From: Gammaproteobacteria bacterium
GTDB taxonomy: Bacteria; Pseudomonadota; Gammaproteobacteria; Steroidobacterales; Rariloculaceae
Assembly: GCA_022820625.1 (NCBI GenBank)
Contig: JAJEFE010000090.1
Coordinates: 1-64,000 of the forward strand
DNA length: 64,000 nt
Reading direction: 5' to 3'
The position numbers and the translations under genes were made by a program. How positions within the stretch are numbered: position 1 is the stretch's first letter; each line of letters begins with the position of its first letter. Below are positions 36,989 to 45,542 of this stretch, piece after piece. The notes beneath the pieces were generated by a model that saw only the letters and a list, made by a program, of their open reading frames with translations, had not been told where the DNA came from and did no database searches.

Positions 36989-38130
36989 CCGCACACCTCC
37001 GCGAAGACGCGCAGGAAGTTCTCACCGAGGATGCCCCGCACCGCTTCGTCGGAGTGTCCGCGCGCGACCAGGCCCCGGGTGAAGTTGACGAAGTCGCGCG
37101 CATCGTCGTAGCCGACCAGGTTCTGGCGAATCGTGATGCCGTGTTCCGAGCGGAATCCCAGCGCTTCCGTATTGCGGCCGATGGTCTCTTCCGCAATCCC
37201 GTGGCTGAGCATGAAGGGCCAGTCGGTGCCGATGCCGACGTGCTCCCAGCCGACCACGCCGACGATGTGGTCGATGTGATCGAGCATGACGTCAACGGTC
37301 GCCTTGTCCTTGGGCGGCGCCAGGAAGAAGGGCACCGCATAGACGCCGATCAGTCCGCCGGTGTCGGCGATGGCCTTCAGCTCCTCGTCGGACTTGGCGC
37401 GGTCGTGCATGTACACGCCCTCGGCGCTCGTGTGGTTGGCCGTGACCGGCGCCTTCGAGAACGCGCAGGCATCGAGGGTGGTGCGCCGTCCGCAGTGGGA
37501 GGTGTCGATGATGAGCCCGATGTCGTTCATCTTCTCGACCACCTCGATGCCGTAGTGGCTTAAGCCCGCGTTGGTGCGATCGGTGCAGCCGGCGCCGACA
37601 AAGTCTTGCCGGTTGTAGGTGAGCATGACCGAGCGGGTGCCCAGTGCCTTGGCCCGGTCGAACTGCTCGAGTTCCCTAGGCAGGCCTTCCAGGCCCGGCT
37701 GCGCGAACCCGTAGGTGACGTAATCGCCCGCTTCGTGGGCGGTGCGGAAATCGGCGGCCGTAGCCGCAAAGTCCATCCAAGGAATGGACTGAACCTGTTC
37801 GTTCAGGCGCTCAATGGGTTCGAGCGAACGCTCGCTCACGCCGCCCATGGCGAAGCTGGCGGCGCTGTGGCCCTTGCAGAAGACCTGCAGCGCATCGGAC
37901 GCGCCCGCCGCGGTCAGCGCATAGGGCAGCTCCATGCCTTCGAGGAACCGCTGCCAAGGATTCATGTCCGCCGGCAGGCGCTCTTCGACCACGTCCTCCG
38001 GCAGCCGATCGTAGAGCGCCGGCCCCCCGGGCCCCATGCTGCACATGTCGATGCTGATGCTGGTGCGATGCAACTCGGCCGCGCGCTGCTCCTGCTCCGC
38101 GCTCAGCCCAAACTCATAGTTTCCGGACAC
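36985..38130 (-). CDS. Atypical M19-like dipeptidase
   Basis: Member of the M19 dipeptidase fold with C-terminal hallmarks intact: His in [12 protein letters not shown], His in [10 protein letters not shown], Arg in [10 protein letters not shown] and Asp in [10 protein letters not shown]. The N-terminal H-x-D metal motif is missing (SIDMCSM), and the bridging Glu position reads Gln (YGFAQPG). About 381 aa, no signal peptide. The same changes occur in the paralogue at 44373, so they define a subgroup rather than random decay. Coupled to the downstream GGT gene by an ATGA overlap. Confidence 0.8.
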   Translation of the reverse strand: MSGNYEFGLSAEQEQRAAELHRTSISIDMCSMGPGGPALYDRLPEDVVEERLPADMNPWQRFLEGMELPYALTAAGASDALQVFCKGHSAASFAMGGVSERSLEPIERLNEQVQSIPWMDFAATAADFRTAHEAGDYVTYGFAQPGLEGLPRELEQFDRAKALGTRSVMLTYNRQDFVGAGCTDRTNAGLSHYGIEVVEKMNDIGLIIDTSHCGRRTTLDACAFSKAPVTANHTSAEGVYMHDRAKSDEELKAIADTGGLIGVYAVPFFLAPPKDKATVDVMLDHIDHIVGVVGWEHVGIGTDWPFMLSHGIAEETIGRNTEALGFRSEHGITIRQNLVGYDDARDFVNFTRGLVARGHSDEAVRGILGENFLRVFAEVCG

Positions 38131-38170
38131 TTCGATTCTCCTTGAACTTAAGCCGCCACAATGCCGGCAA

Positions 38171-38710
38171 TCACAAGCGCGATTCCCGCAATTCGGCCAG
38201 GGCGCTTGAAACGTACTTCTCGACCATGCTCACCGAGACACCCATGCGTCCGGCGATGTCAGCATAGGAACACCCCTCCACCCGATGGCACAGGAACGCG
38301 CTCGCAGCCTTCTCGCTGACCCGGGCCAGGGCCCTGTCGAAAATCTCGGCCTGCTCGATCTGTTCGGCCCAAAGCGACGGGTCGTGTTCTTCGGCGTCCT
38401 TGAAACTGCCGTCGAAGGCGTCGAGGGAATCCATCTGGTCGAGCCTGCGCACGGCGCGCCGGCGCCACCGGTCGCGCAGCAGGTTGGCCGCCGCGGAGAA
38501 CAGGAATCCCTTGCAGTTCGTGGGCGGGGCGCGATCCACTTGGCGGATCAGCCGAATGTAGAGTTCCTGCAGCAGATCATCGGCTTCGGTGTCGCCGACG
38601 GTGCGCTGGAAGAAGGCGCGCAACTGGCGGTGATAGGTCGTGTAACTATCGGCAACGTAGTCGTTGCGCGGCGGCGGCGCCACTGAGGCAGTGGTAGCCA
38701 GATTGTTCAC
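38171..38710 (-). CDS. ECF (sigma-70 family) sigma factor, FecI-like
   Basis: Alternative sigma factor of about 179 aa. Region 2 includes [16 protein letters not shown] and [17 protein letters not shown]; region 4 has the helix-turn-helix [26 protein letters not shown], close to FecI-type factors. The start is GTG 38710 with GGGGAGGG just upstream. No FecR-type anti-sigma gene adjoins, and the TonB receptor at 40794 lacks a signalling domain, so how it is controlled is unclear. It lies 40 bases upstream of the M19/GGT pair in the same direction and could transcribe it. Confidence 0.9.
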   Translation of the reverse strand: MNNLATTASVAPPPRNDYVADSYTTYHRQLRAFFQRTVGDTEADDLLQELYIRLIRQVDRAPPTNCKGFLFSAAANLLRDRWRRRAVRRLDQMDSLDAFDGSFKDAEEHDPSLWAEQIEQAEIFDRALARVSEKAASAFLCHRVEGCSYADIAGRMGVSVSMVEKYVSSALAELRESRL

Positions 38711-38816
38711 ATTGCCCTCCCCAGGAACCCCGTGAGAGCATGACCATACACCAATGTACGGAAACAGTACAACCCTGTATGGAGCCGTTTTCGGTACCGC
38801 TGCTTCCCGTTTGAGC

Positions 38817-40649
38817 TCAGTGCCGGCTCATGGTCCGGTCCACATGCGCCTCAAGCACCGGCAGGGGCATGGCGCCGCTGCCGAGGACCGCTGCGTGGAA
38901 GTTGCGGATGTCGAACGCTTCACCCAGTTTCGCCTCCTGCGCGGCGCGAATCTCCCGGATCTTCTCGAGCCCCAGCTTGTAGGCCAGCGCCTGGGCCGGC
39001 ATGTCGGTGGAGTAGCGCAGGGTCTCCGTGGCGGTCTCCTCCTCGCTCGAGAAGGTATTCGCCAGCATGTAGGCCATCGCCTTCTCCCGCGGCCAGCCGA
39101 AGTGGTTCATGCCGGTATCCACCACCAGGCGGTTGGCGATGAAGGCATCGAAGAGCAGCCAGCCGTAGCGCTCGTAGGGATCGTCCAGAATGCCCATCTC
39201 CAGGGCGAGGCTCGCGGCGTAGTTGGCCCAGCCTTCGGTAAAGGCGGCATAGAACAGCGACGATAGCTTGCGCAGTTCCGTACTCGCCTCGCTCTCCCGC
39301 TGCAGGGCGATGTGGAAATGGTGGCCGGGAACCAGTTCGTGGAAGATGAGCGGCCCGGTCCAGACCATGGGGCGGCTTTCCAGTTTAGAGCCGTTGTAGC
39401 GGTAGTTGCCCCGCGGGCTTGCCGGGCTCGGTGGCTGATAGAAGCCGAAGGTCATGCCCGGCTCCGCTGCCGGGTCGAGGCGCTTGACCCCGTAGGGCGC
39501 CTCGGGCAGCACGGAAAAGTAGTCCGGGATGTGCGGTTCCACTTCGCGGATGTAGGCCATGTAGCGCTCCTCCACCTCTTCGGGGGTCTTTGCGTAGAGG
39601 CGGGGGTCCTCGCGCATGCGGTCGTGAAACTCCTCCGCGGTGCCCTCGAATTCCAGTTCGTCCCGGATCGCCTGCATCTGTTGCTGTATGTCCGCCATGT
39701 AGGCGAGTCCGCGCTCGTGGATGTCCTCGGGGTCGAGGTCCATCGTGGTCTCCTGGCGGATGGCGAACCGGTAGGCCGCCGGGCCGCCCGGGTACTGGCC
39801 GAGGCCCACCGCTTCCGGCGCACGAGCGGCATAGTCATCGCCCATGTAGTCGAGTAGCGCATCGATGGACGGGATAACCTGCTCGGAGACGACCGACTCG
39901 ATGCCCGCGCTCAGGGCAGCCTGTTGCTCGGCGGTAAGCCCCGAAAGCCGCTCGGGAGCAACCGCCGCCAGGTTGCCGATGCCCGCGCGCAACGCCTCGA
40001 ACACCGTCCTGGCCCCGGGGATGGCGGGCTTCGGCAGCAGGATGCCCCGTTCTTCCTGGCCTTTGAGCCGGGTCAGGTCATCGGTTACGTAACGGGCGAG
40101 ATCGCGCAGCAGGCCCAGGTAGGCTTCGCCATCCGCTTCCGTTTCGAAGCGGTAGGTCCCCAGCGCCGACGGCAGCACCGAACTGAAGACGGTCCCAGCA
40201 GCATAGGGCGTGACGTTGAACTTGTGCCAGAAATGGGCCGGGTATTCGGTGGCGGATTGCAGCACGCTTTCCAGGATCGCGTAGGTGATCCGGTCGTCGT
40301 GGCTGAGCCGCGACGCGTCGATGGCTTGCAAATCCTCGAGCGCAGCCCCAGCGCTCGCCGCCTCGGCTTCGACGTAGGCGAAGCTGTTGTCCCCCAGCGA
40401 CTCGATGCGCCGCCCTTCGAGCAGTTGCAGATAGGGCGAGGCATCGACCATTTTCGCCATGGTGCGGTCGGCGATGGCCAGCAGGGCGGCCGAACCGCGC
40501 TCCACGGCCACCGAATCGGGAGCCGTGCCTTCCGGCGCCGCCTGCGACCCGGCATCCGGCGCATCGCCCGTCTCCGCACAACCCGTCAGCACGAGGGCCC
40601 CCAGTATCGCCAGCGCCACCAGCGCATGGCTTCGCAGCAAATCAGTCAT
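38817..40649 (-). CDS. DUF885 family lipoprotein, putative metallopeptidase
   Basis: Exported DUF885 protein with lipobox VLTGC. The family is related to M32-like zinc peptidases; the candidate site is LIFHELVPGHHFHIAL, an HExxxGHH motif. Downstream EGWANYAASLALEMG supplies the family's conserved Glu helix. About 610 aa, normal. ATG 40649 is backed by GGAGG seven bases upstream. It lies between the sigma factor and the TonB receptor, all leftward. Likely a periplasmic peptidase; cleavage specificity is not known. Confidence 0.88.
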   Translation of the reverse strand: MTDLLRSHALVALAILGALVLTGCAETGDAPDAGSQAAPEGTAPDSVAVERGSAALLAIADRTMAKMVDASPYLQLLEGRRIESLGDNSFAYVEAEAASAGAALEDLQAIDASRLSHDDRITYAILESVLQSATEYPAHFWHKFNVTPYAAGTVFSSVLPSALGTYRFETEADGEAYLGLLRDLARYVTDDLTRLKGQEERGILLPKPAIPGARTVFEALRAGIGNLAAVAPERLSGLTAEQQAALSAGIESVVSEQVIPSIDALLDYMGDDYAARAPEAVGLGQYPGGPAAYRFAIRQETTMDLDPEDIHERGLAYMADIQQQMQAIRDELEFEGTAEEFHDRMREDPRLYAKTPEEVEERYMAYIREVEPHIPDYFSVLPEAPYGVKRLDPAAEPGMTFGFYQPPSPASPRGNYRYNGSKLESRPMVWTGPLIFHELVPGHHFHIALQRESEASTELRKLSSLFYAAFTEGWANYAASLALEMGILDDPYERYGWLLFDAFIANRLVVDTGMNHFGWPREKAMAYMLANTFSSEEETATETLRYSTDMPAQALAYKLGLEKIREIRAAQEAKLGEAFDIRNFHAAVLGSGAMPLPVLEAHVDRTMSRH

Positions 40650-40793
40650 TGTTCCTCCAGCCTACTTCCGTGAGCAGTAATCGTCAGCGCAACGCCCGTG
40701 TCCGGGGTGCGACAAGGCAGTCCCGACACCGGTCGCGGTGTCAGAATGGGTGGACGCAGTGCCGGCCGGCGAACCCCAACCGGAAGGCCGCGA

Positions 40794-42905
40794 TCAGAAG
40801 CCCAGCCGCAGGTTCAATCCTACCGTGCGCGGCCGCAGGCGGGTCGCCAAGTCCTCGAAACCGGGCTGAATGGCGCCGCCGGTGACCTTGCCGTCCTCGT
40901 CGAACAGGTTGTTCACGAAGGCGTAGACGCCCCAGTGATCCCCCTCCACGCCCGTGCGTACCGAACCCTGGGTGATCTTATCGCTCTCGGTGGTCACCGA
41001 GCCGAAGTTCAGGCTCCGCTCCGTGGTGTGGTCGAGGCGCAGATAGACGGTGCCCTGCAGGCCGCTTGAGCCGAGCGCCCGGCGGTACGATGCCGAAGCG
41101 GACACCGTCCACTCGGGGAACAACTGCACCCGCTGCCCGTCGGCGACCACCACGCCGCCGACATCGGTCACGGTCTCGCCGTACTTGGAGTCGCTGTAAC
41201 TCCCGTTCAACGTCAACTCAAGCCCCTCCACGGGCGCGACGGTGAGGCCGAAATCGATGCCTTTGGCCTTGACCTTGCCGGCGTTGGTGATGGCGCCGAG
41301 CGCCGCCGGAATCACGCTGATCACCGTCTGCAGGTTGTCCCAGTCGATGAGGTAGCCCGCCGTCTCGACGACCACGCGCCCGTCCGCCAGCCGGGCCTTG
41401 GCGCCGATCTCGTAGCTCCAGGCCGTCTCCGGTTCCGCGCCGTTGCCGATGTCGATGCCCACTTGCTCGGCGATGAACAGCGAGATGCCCGGCTGCAGAA
41501 AGCCGCTGCGGAACCCCTTGGCGACGTTGCCATAGATCAGCCAGTCGTCGTTCGGCCGCCAGCCGAGGTTGAATTTCGGGTTGGTGGTGGAGTACTTCTC
41601 CTCGAACTCGACGGTCTCGATGATGGGCATGAAGGTCGTGAGGTCGAAGCCGGCGAGCACGGTGTCGCTGCGGTCGCGGGTATCGTCGAAATAGCGCAGG
41701 CCCACTGTCGCATCGAGCGTGTCGGTGATCGAGTAGGTGACTTCGCTGAACACCGCCCAGGATTCGCCGGTGGTATCCTGGGTGGACGGCGGAAAAGGCG
41801 GCACCTCGAAGGCGAAGGCGGTGCTGAGATCCCGGTAGTAAACCCCCGCGGTCACGTGCCAGGGGCCGAGATCGTTGGTGCTCAGCCGCAATTCCTGGGC
41901 GATGGTGTCCGCCGTGCGTATGATGTCGAACGACCCTACCCTCACCTGTTCGAAGTCGAACCACGAGGTCGAACTGACGATGTCGAACCATTGCGTGCTG
42001 ATCGTGAGAATGGCACTGGCCAGTTCGTATTCCTGGTCCGTCGGGTTCAACACGCCAGGCGCGATGGCATTGCCGTAGTTGCCTGCGTCGTCGCCGTTGT
42101 TCGGGGTGCCGATGGCATTGTCGTAACTGGAGACCCCAACAACCAGATCGATGTTGTCGGTCGGTGCGAAGCGGAGCTTGGCGCGCAGCGTCTCGACCTC
42201 CCGGTCGTTAACCATTTCCTCTCCGGACTGGGGCTCGTTCAGCCAGCCGTCGTAGGTTTCCGTGGTGGCCACGAGGCGCATGGCCAGCCGGTCGTCGAGG
42301 AGCGGCACGTTCACCGCGGCCTTGACCCCGTAGTTGTCGCCGCCGCCCCGGCTGCCGGAACCGAACACGTCCACCTTGCCCTGAATCTCGTTGAAGACCG
42401 GGTCGTTGGTGATGATGCGCACCGTGCCGCCCAGCGAACTGGCGCCGTACAGGGTGCCCTGCGGACCGCGCAGCACCTCGATGCGGTCGAGGTCGAAGGT
42501 GCGCACATCGGGAACCTGGGACAGGCCGAGGAAACTGAAAGGCACCTCGTCGAGGTAGTAGCCCACCGCCCCGTCGCCGTAGAACGAGGACATGCCGCGG
42601 ATGTAGATCTGGGTATCGCCGGTGCCGGTGTCTACTATGGTCGTGCCCGGCGCGCCGAGCAGGAAATCGGCCAGTTGGTGCGCGCCCATGTCCTCGAGAA
42701 AGTCCCCGTCGAACGCGCTCACCGCGATCGGCGCCCGCAGCAGCGACTGTTCGCGCCGCAACGCCGTGACGACGACCTCCTCGAGGCTGGTGACGGGCTG
42801 GTCGTCGGTGGCCGCCGCGCCCTCCTCGGCAAGTGCGGCGGGCATGGATGCGGTGAACGGCAATGCCGTCAGCACGGAGAGTAGAGCGGTCTTTCGCAAT
42901 GTCAT
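40794..42905 (-). CDS. TonB-dependent outer-membrane receptor
   Basis: Outer-membrane active-transport receptor. Signal peptide TALLSVLTALPFTASMPAALA, TonB box LEEVVVTA, plug domain (IYIRGMSSFYGDGAVGYYLDEVP, IEVLRGPQGTLYGASSLGGTVRI) and a beta-barrel ending in an aromatic (LNLRLGF). No N-terminal STN signalling domain. About 703 aa. ATG 42905 is chosen because AAGGAGGAAGGAAGC precedes it; the track extension to 43052 reads through the poly-C promoter. Closest in style to IroN/SphA-like receptors for non-iron substrates, and its context suggests peptide or degradation-product uptake. Confidence 0.9.
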   Translation of the reverse strand: MTLRKTALLSVLTALPFTASMPAALAEEGAAATDDQPVTSLEEVVVTALRREQSLLRAPIAVSAFDGDFLEDMGAHQLADFLLGAPGTTIVDTGTGDTQIYIRGMSSFYGDGAVGYYLDEVPFSFLGLSQVPDVRTFDLDRIEVLRGPQGTLYGASSLGGTVRIITNDPVFNEIQGKVDVFGSGSRGGGDNYGVKAAVNVPLLDDRLAMRLVATTETYDGWLNEPQSGEEMVNDREVETLRAKLRFAPTDNIDLVVGVSSYDNAIGTPNNGDDAGNYGNAIAPGVLNPTDQEYELASAILTISTQWFDIVSSTSWFDFEQVRVGSFDIIRTADTIAQELRLSTNDLGPWHVTAGVYYRDLSTAFAFEVPPFPPSTQDTTGESWAVFSEVTYSITDTLDATVGLRYFDDTRDRSDTVLAGFDLTTFMPIIETVEFEEKYSTTNPKFNLGWRPNDDWLIYGNVAKGFRSGFLQPGISLFIAEQVGIDIGNGAEPETAWSYEIGAKARLADGRVVVETAGYLIDWDNLQTVISVIPAALGAITNAGKVKAKGIDFGLTVAPVEGLELTLNGSYSDSKYGETVTDVGGVVVADGQRVQLFPEWTVSASASYRRALGSSGLQGTVYLRLDHTTERSLNFGSVTTESDKITQGSVRTGVEGDHWGVYAFVNNLFDEDGKVTGGAIQPGFEDLATRLRPRTVGLNLRLGF

Positions 42906-43039
42906 GCTTCCTTCCTCCTTCGAAATTGCATAAAATCCCACCGTATACGCTATACAAGCCGCATTTCCGCCCCCCCCCCCCCCCAATGCGTGAGTACCCC
43001 GTGCTGCGGACCAACCGATGCCGCTGCGTCCAAAGGTCC
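42906..43039. promoter_or_regulatory. Divergent promoter with a 15-base poly-C tract
   Basis: The 134 bases between the TonB receptor and the MFS transporter contain an uninterrupted run of 15 C at 42970-42984, about 65 bases before the receptor start and 55 before the transporter start. An AT-rich segment beside it (TAAAATCCCACCGTATACGCTATAC) may hold -10 elements. Homopolymer runs of this length are prone to slippage, and in a promoter they can alter spacing and transcription. Confidence 0.6.
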
Positions 43040-44332
43040 ATGACTGAAGCAACGAACCAGCCGTCCGCCGTCCAGCCGAAGATGGCGGTGTCCGGCGGAT
43101 ACCGGAACTACGTGCTGTTCATGCTGGCCGTGGTGGCCTTCTTCAACTACCTCGACCGCATGGTGCTGTCGATGCTGGTGGAGCCCATCAAGGCGGACCT
43201 CGGCTTCAGCGACGGGCAACTCGGCCTGCTCACCGGCTTCGCCTTCGCGCTCTTCTACGCCACCTTCGGCATTCCCATCGCCCGGCTGGCCGATACTCGG
43301 TCGCGGGTGACGATCCTGTCGGTGTGCATGGCGCTGTGGAGCGCCATGACCGCCGTCTGCGGGCTGGCGCAGAACTTTGCGCACATGCTGCTCGCCCGCG
43401 TGGGCGTCGGCGTCGGCGAAGCCGGCTGCGTGCCGTCAAGCCACAGCCTGCTGACCGACTACGTGCCCGCCGAGAAGCGGGCGCTGGCGCTGGGCATCTT
43501 TCAGACCGGCGGGGCCATCGGCATCATGGTCGGGCTGATCGCCGCCGGCTGGCTGGCCGACCAGTACGGATGGCGCGCCGCCTTCTTCATTGTCGGCATT
43601 CCGGGCGTCGTGCTGGCCATCGTCGCCAAGCTCACGGTCAAGGATCCGCCCCGGGGCAACTTCTCCCCGGCGCCGGAACCCGGGGCGCAGTCGTTCAAGG
43701 CGGCGGTTTTCGGTCTTTTCCGCCGCAGAACCTTTGTCCACATCGTGATTGCTTATTCCCTGGGGCTGTTCGGCGTGTACGGCATCGGCCAGTGGATTCC
43801 CGCCTTCTTCGTGCGGGTGCATGAGATGACGCTCACCGAGGTGGGCTGGGGCGTCGGCATCGCGAGCGGACTGGGCGGAGCGGTCGGCACTTTTCTCGGC
43901 TCCGTGCTCGCGCCGCGCTACATCACCCGGGACCGCCGCTGGGAGGTCTGGTGGCCAGCCTGGGCGTACCTGTTCTGCATACCCGTTTATGCGGTCGCCT
44001 TCATCACCGACAACATCGCGTTCGCCCTTGCGCTGGTCTTCGTCAGTTCGCTGGTGGCCGGTTCAAGCGTCCCGCCGGGCATGGCCAGCGTGCAGTCGGT
44101 GGCGGAACCGCACCAGCGGGCCACGGCGGTGGCCATCGTGATGTTCTGCTCCGCCATCCTCGGCCAAGGCCTCGGACCCACGGCCATCGGCTTCACCTCC
44201 GACTTCCTCACGCCCACCCTCGGCAGCGACGGGCTGCGCTGGGCGCTGGTGATGTCGCTGGCGCTGTTCGCCTGGTCCTGGGCGCACTTCATGATCGCGG
44301 CGCGAACGGTCGAGCGGGACCGAATCTCTTAG
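43040..44332 (+). CDS. MFS transporter, spinster-like
   Basis: Major facilitator with about 12 transmembrane spans and the MFS loop motif GIPIARLADTRSR. FNYLDRMVLSMLVEPIK and GVGEAGCVPSSHSLLTDY are typical of the spinster-like MFS group found in proteobacterial catabolic clusters. About 430 aa. ATG 43040 (MTEATNQ) has AAAGG upstream; the track start at 42863 lies inside the poly-C promoter and is rejected. Divergent from the TonB receptor, so the two probably carry one substrate across the outer and inner membranes. Confidence 0.88.
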   Translation: MTEATNQPSAVQPKMAVSGGYRNYVLFMLAVVAFFNYLDRMVLSMLVEPIKADLGFSDGQLGLLTGFAFALFYATFGIPIARLADTRSRVTILSVCMALWSAMTAVCGLAQNFAHMLLARVGVGVGEAGCVPSSHSLLTDYVPAEKRALALGIFQTGGAIGIMVGLIAAGWLADQYGWRAAFFIVGIPGVVLAIVAKLTVKDPPRGNFSPAPEPGAQSFKAAVFGLFRRRTFVHIVIAYSLGLFGVYGIGQWIPAFFVRVHEMTLTEVGWGVGIASGLGGAVGTFLGSVLAPRYITRDRRWEVWWPAWAYLFCIPVYAVAFITDNIAFALALVFVSSLVAGSSVPPGMASVQSVAEPHQRATAVAIVMFCSAILGQGLGPTAIGFTSDFLTPTLGSDGLRWALVMSLALFAWSWAHFMIAARTVERDRIS

Positions 44333-44349
44333 GGCCTGGTAACAGGCCC
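44332..44349. terminator. Hairpin between convergent MFS and dipeptidase genes
   Basis: GGGCCTG, a GTAA loop and CAGGCCC form a perfect 7-bp stem starting at the MFS stop codon and ending 24 bases before the stop of the leftward dipeptidase. There is no T tract, so it may act weakly or in both directions. Confidence 0.5.
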
Positions 44350-44372
44350 CAACCGCCGCTCCCTGAAGAGAA

Positions 44373-45542
44373 TCAGCCGCAGACCGCTTCGAACACCCGC
44401 ATGAAGTTCTCGCCCAGGATGCCGGCGATCTGCTCGTCGTCGTAACCGCGGGCGACCAGGCCCCGGGTGATGTTCGGCATGTCCCGGTAGTCCTCGAAGC
44501 CGCGCAGCGTTTGGGTGGTGGAGACGTTGTCCTCCGGGCGGAAGCCGATTTCATCGACGATGGCACCGAGGGTCGCTTCTATGATGTCCTCGGGCGCCTG
44601 CATCGGCCAGTCGGTGCCGATGCCGACGTGCTGCCAACCGATGCGCTCGTTGATGTAGTCGATGTGGTCGAGCACCGCCTCCACGGTCGCCTCCGGGTCC
44701 GCGGAGAGGAAAAAGGGCACCGTGACCACGCCGACCAGGCCGCCGGTTGCCGCAATGGCATCGAGCTCCTCGTCGCTCTTGCCCCGGGCGTGGCCGTAAA
44801 CGCCCTGGGCGCAGGTGTGGTTGGCGAGCACCGGGGTTTGCGAGGCGCGGCAACCGTCCAAGGTGGTCTGCCTGCCGCAATGGGAGGTGTCCACGACGAT
44901 GCCGAGTTCGTTGCAGCGCTCCACCACCTGCTGGCCGTAGCGGGACAGGCCGGCATCCGTGGGCTCGGTGCAGCCGGCCCCGACGTAGTCCTGGCGGTTG
45001 TAGGTGAGCATCAGCACCCGCAAGCCCTCGTCGTAGGCGCGGTTCACGTCGTCGAGGTCCTGGGAGAGGCCATACACCGGCTGGCAATAGCCGTACATGG
45101 CAACCGCGCCCTCCGCTTTGGCGGCGCGGACCTGGGCGGCGGTGGTGCATTTGCGCAGCCAGCCCAGGCTCCACAGGAGATCCACCATCTCTTCGTACCC
45201 GCTCGACGCCTCGATGACGTGCGGCGCGCCCATGAGCACCCCAAAGACGCCGAGATCCACGCCGCTCTGCCGCCACCAGCGGCGAATCTCGTCGGATTGC
45301 CCGGTGGCCGCCAGGCGGTAGGGCGCGGCGATCGCCTGGCCGACGCCGGACAGGCCCTCGCCCACATCGCCGAGCGCCTGCTTCAGGAGCCGGGGATCGT
45401 AGGTCTTGAAGATGTTGGCGCCGCCCGGATGCTGATGCACCAGGTCGGCGATTAAGCACTCCTCGTGCAGCCGAGCGGCGCGCGCCTCCTGTTCGTCATC
45501 CAGGCCGAAGTCCCATTGTCCGGGTAGCGCTTGGTCAGTCAT
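44373..45542 (-). CDS. Atypical M19-like dipeptidase, paralogue
   Basis: Paralogue of the gene at 36985: same DTSHCGRQTTLDGC, VLANHTCAQGVYGH, R-x-KSDEEL and HVGIGTDWP blocks. The N-terminal H-x-D motif is again absent (IADLVHQ) and Gln replaces the bridging Glu (YGYCQPV). About 389 aa, no signal peptide. ATG 45542 is chosen because AAGGAG lies 7 bases upstream; the track start at 45659 is in S9 coding sequence. It overlaps the end of the upstream S9 peptidase gene by a few bases, so they are coupled. Confidence 0.82.
   Translation of the reverse strand: MTDQALPGQWDFGLDDEQEARAARLHEECLIADLVHQHPGGANIFKTYDPRLLKQALGDVGEGLSGVGQAIAAPYRLAATGQSDEIRRWWRQSGVDLGVFGVLMGAPHVIEASSGYEEMVDLLWSLGWLRKCTTAAQVRAAKAEGAVAMYGYCQPVYGLSQDLDDVNRAYDEGLRVLMLTYNRQDYVGAGCTEPTDAGLSRYGQQVVERCNELGIVVDTSHCGRQTTLDGCRASQTPVLANHTCAQGVYGHARGKSDEELDAIAATGGLVGVVTVPFFLSADPEATVEAVLDHIDYINERIGWQHVGIGTDWPMQAPEDIIEATLGAIVDEIGFRPEDNVSTTQTLRGFEDYRDMPNITRGLVARGYDDEQIAGILGENFMRVFEAVCG

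Noticed and set aside
42905-43052. N-terminal extension of the TonB receptor through the poly-C tract
   Set aside because: The strong AAGGAGG ribosome site and the signal peptide both place the start at 42905.
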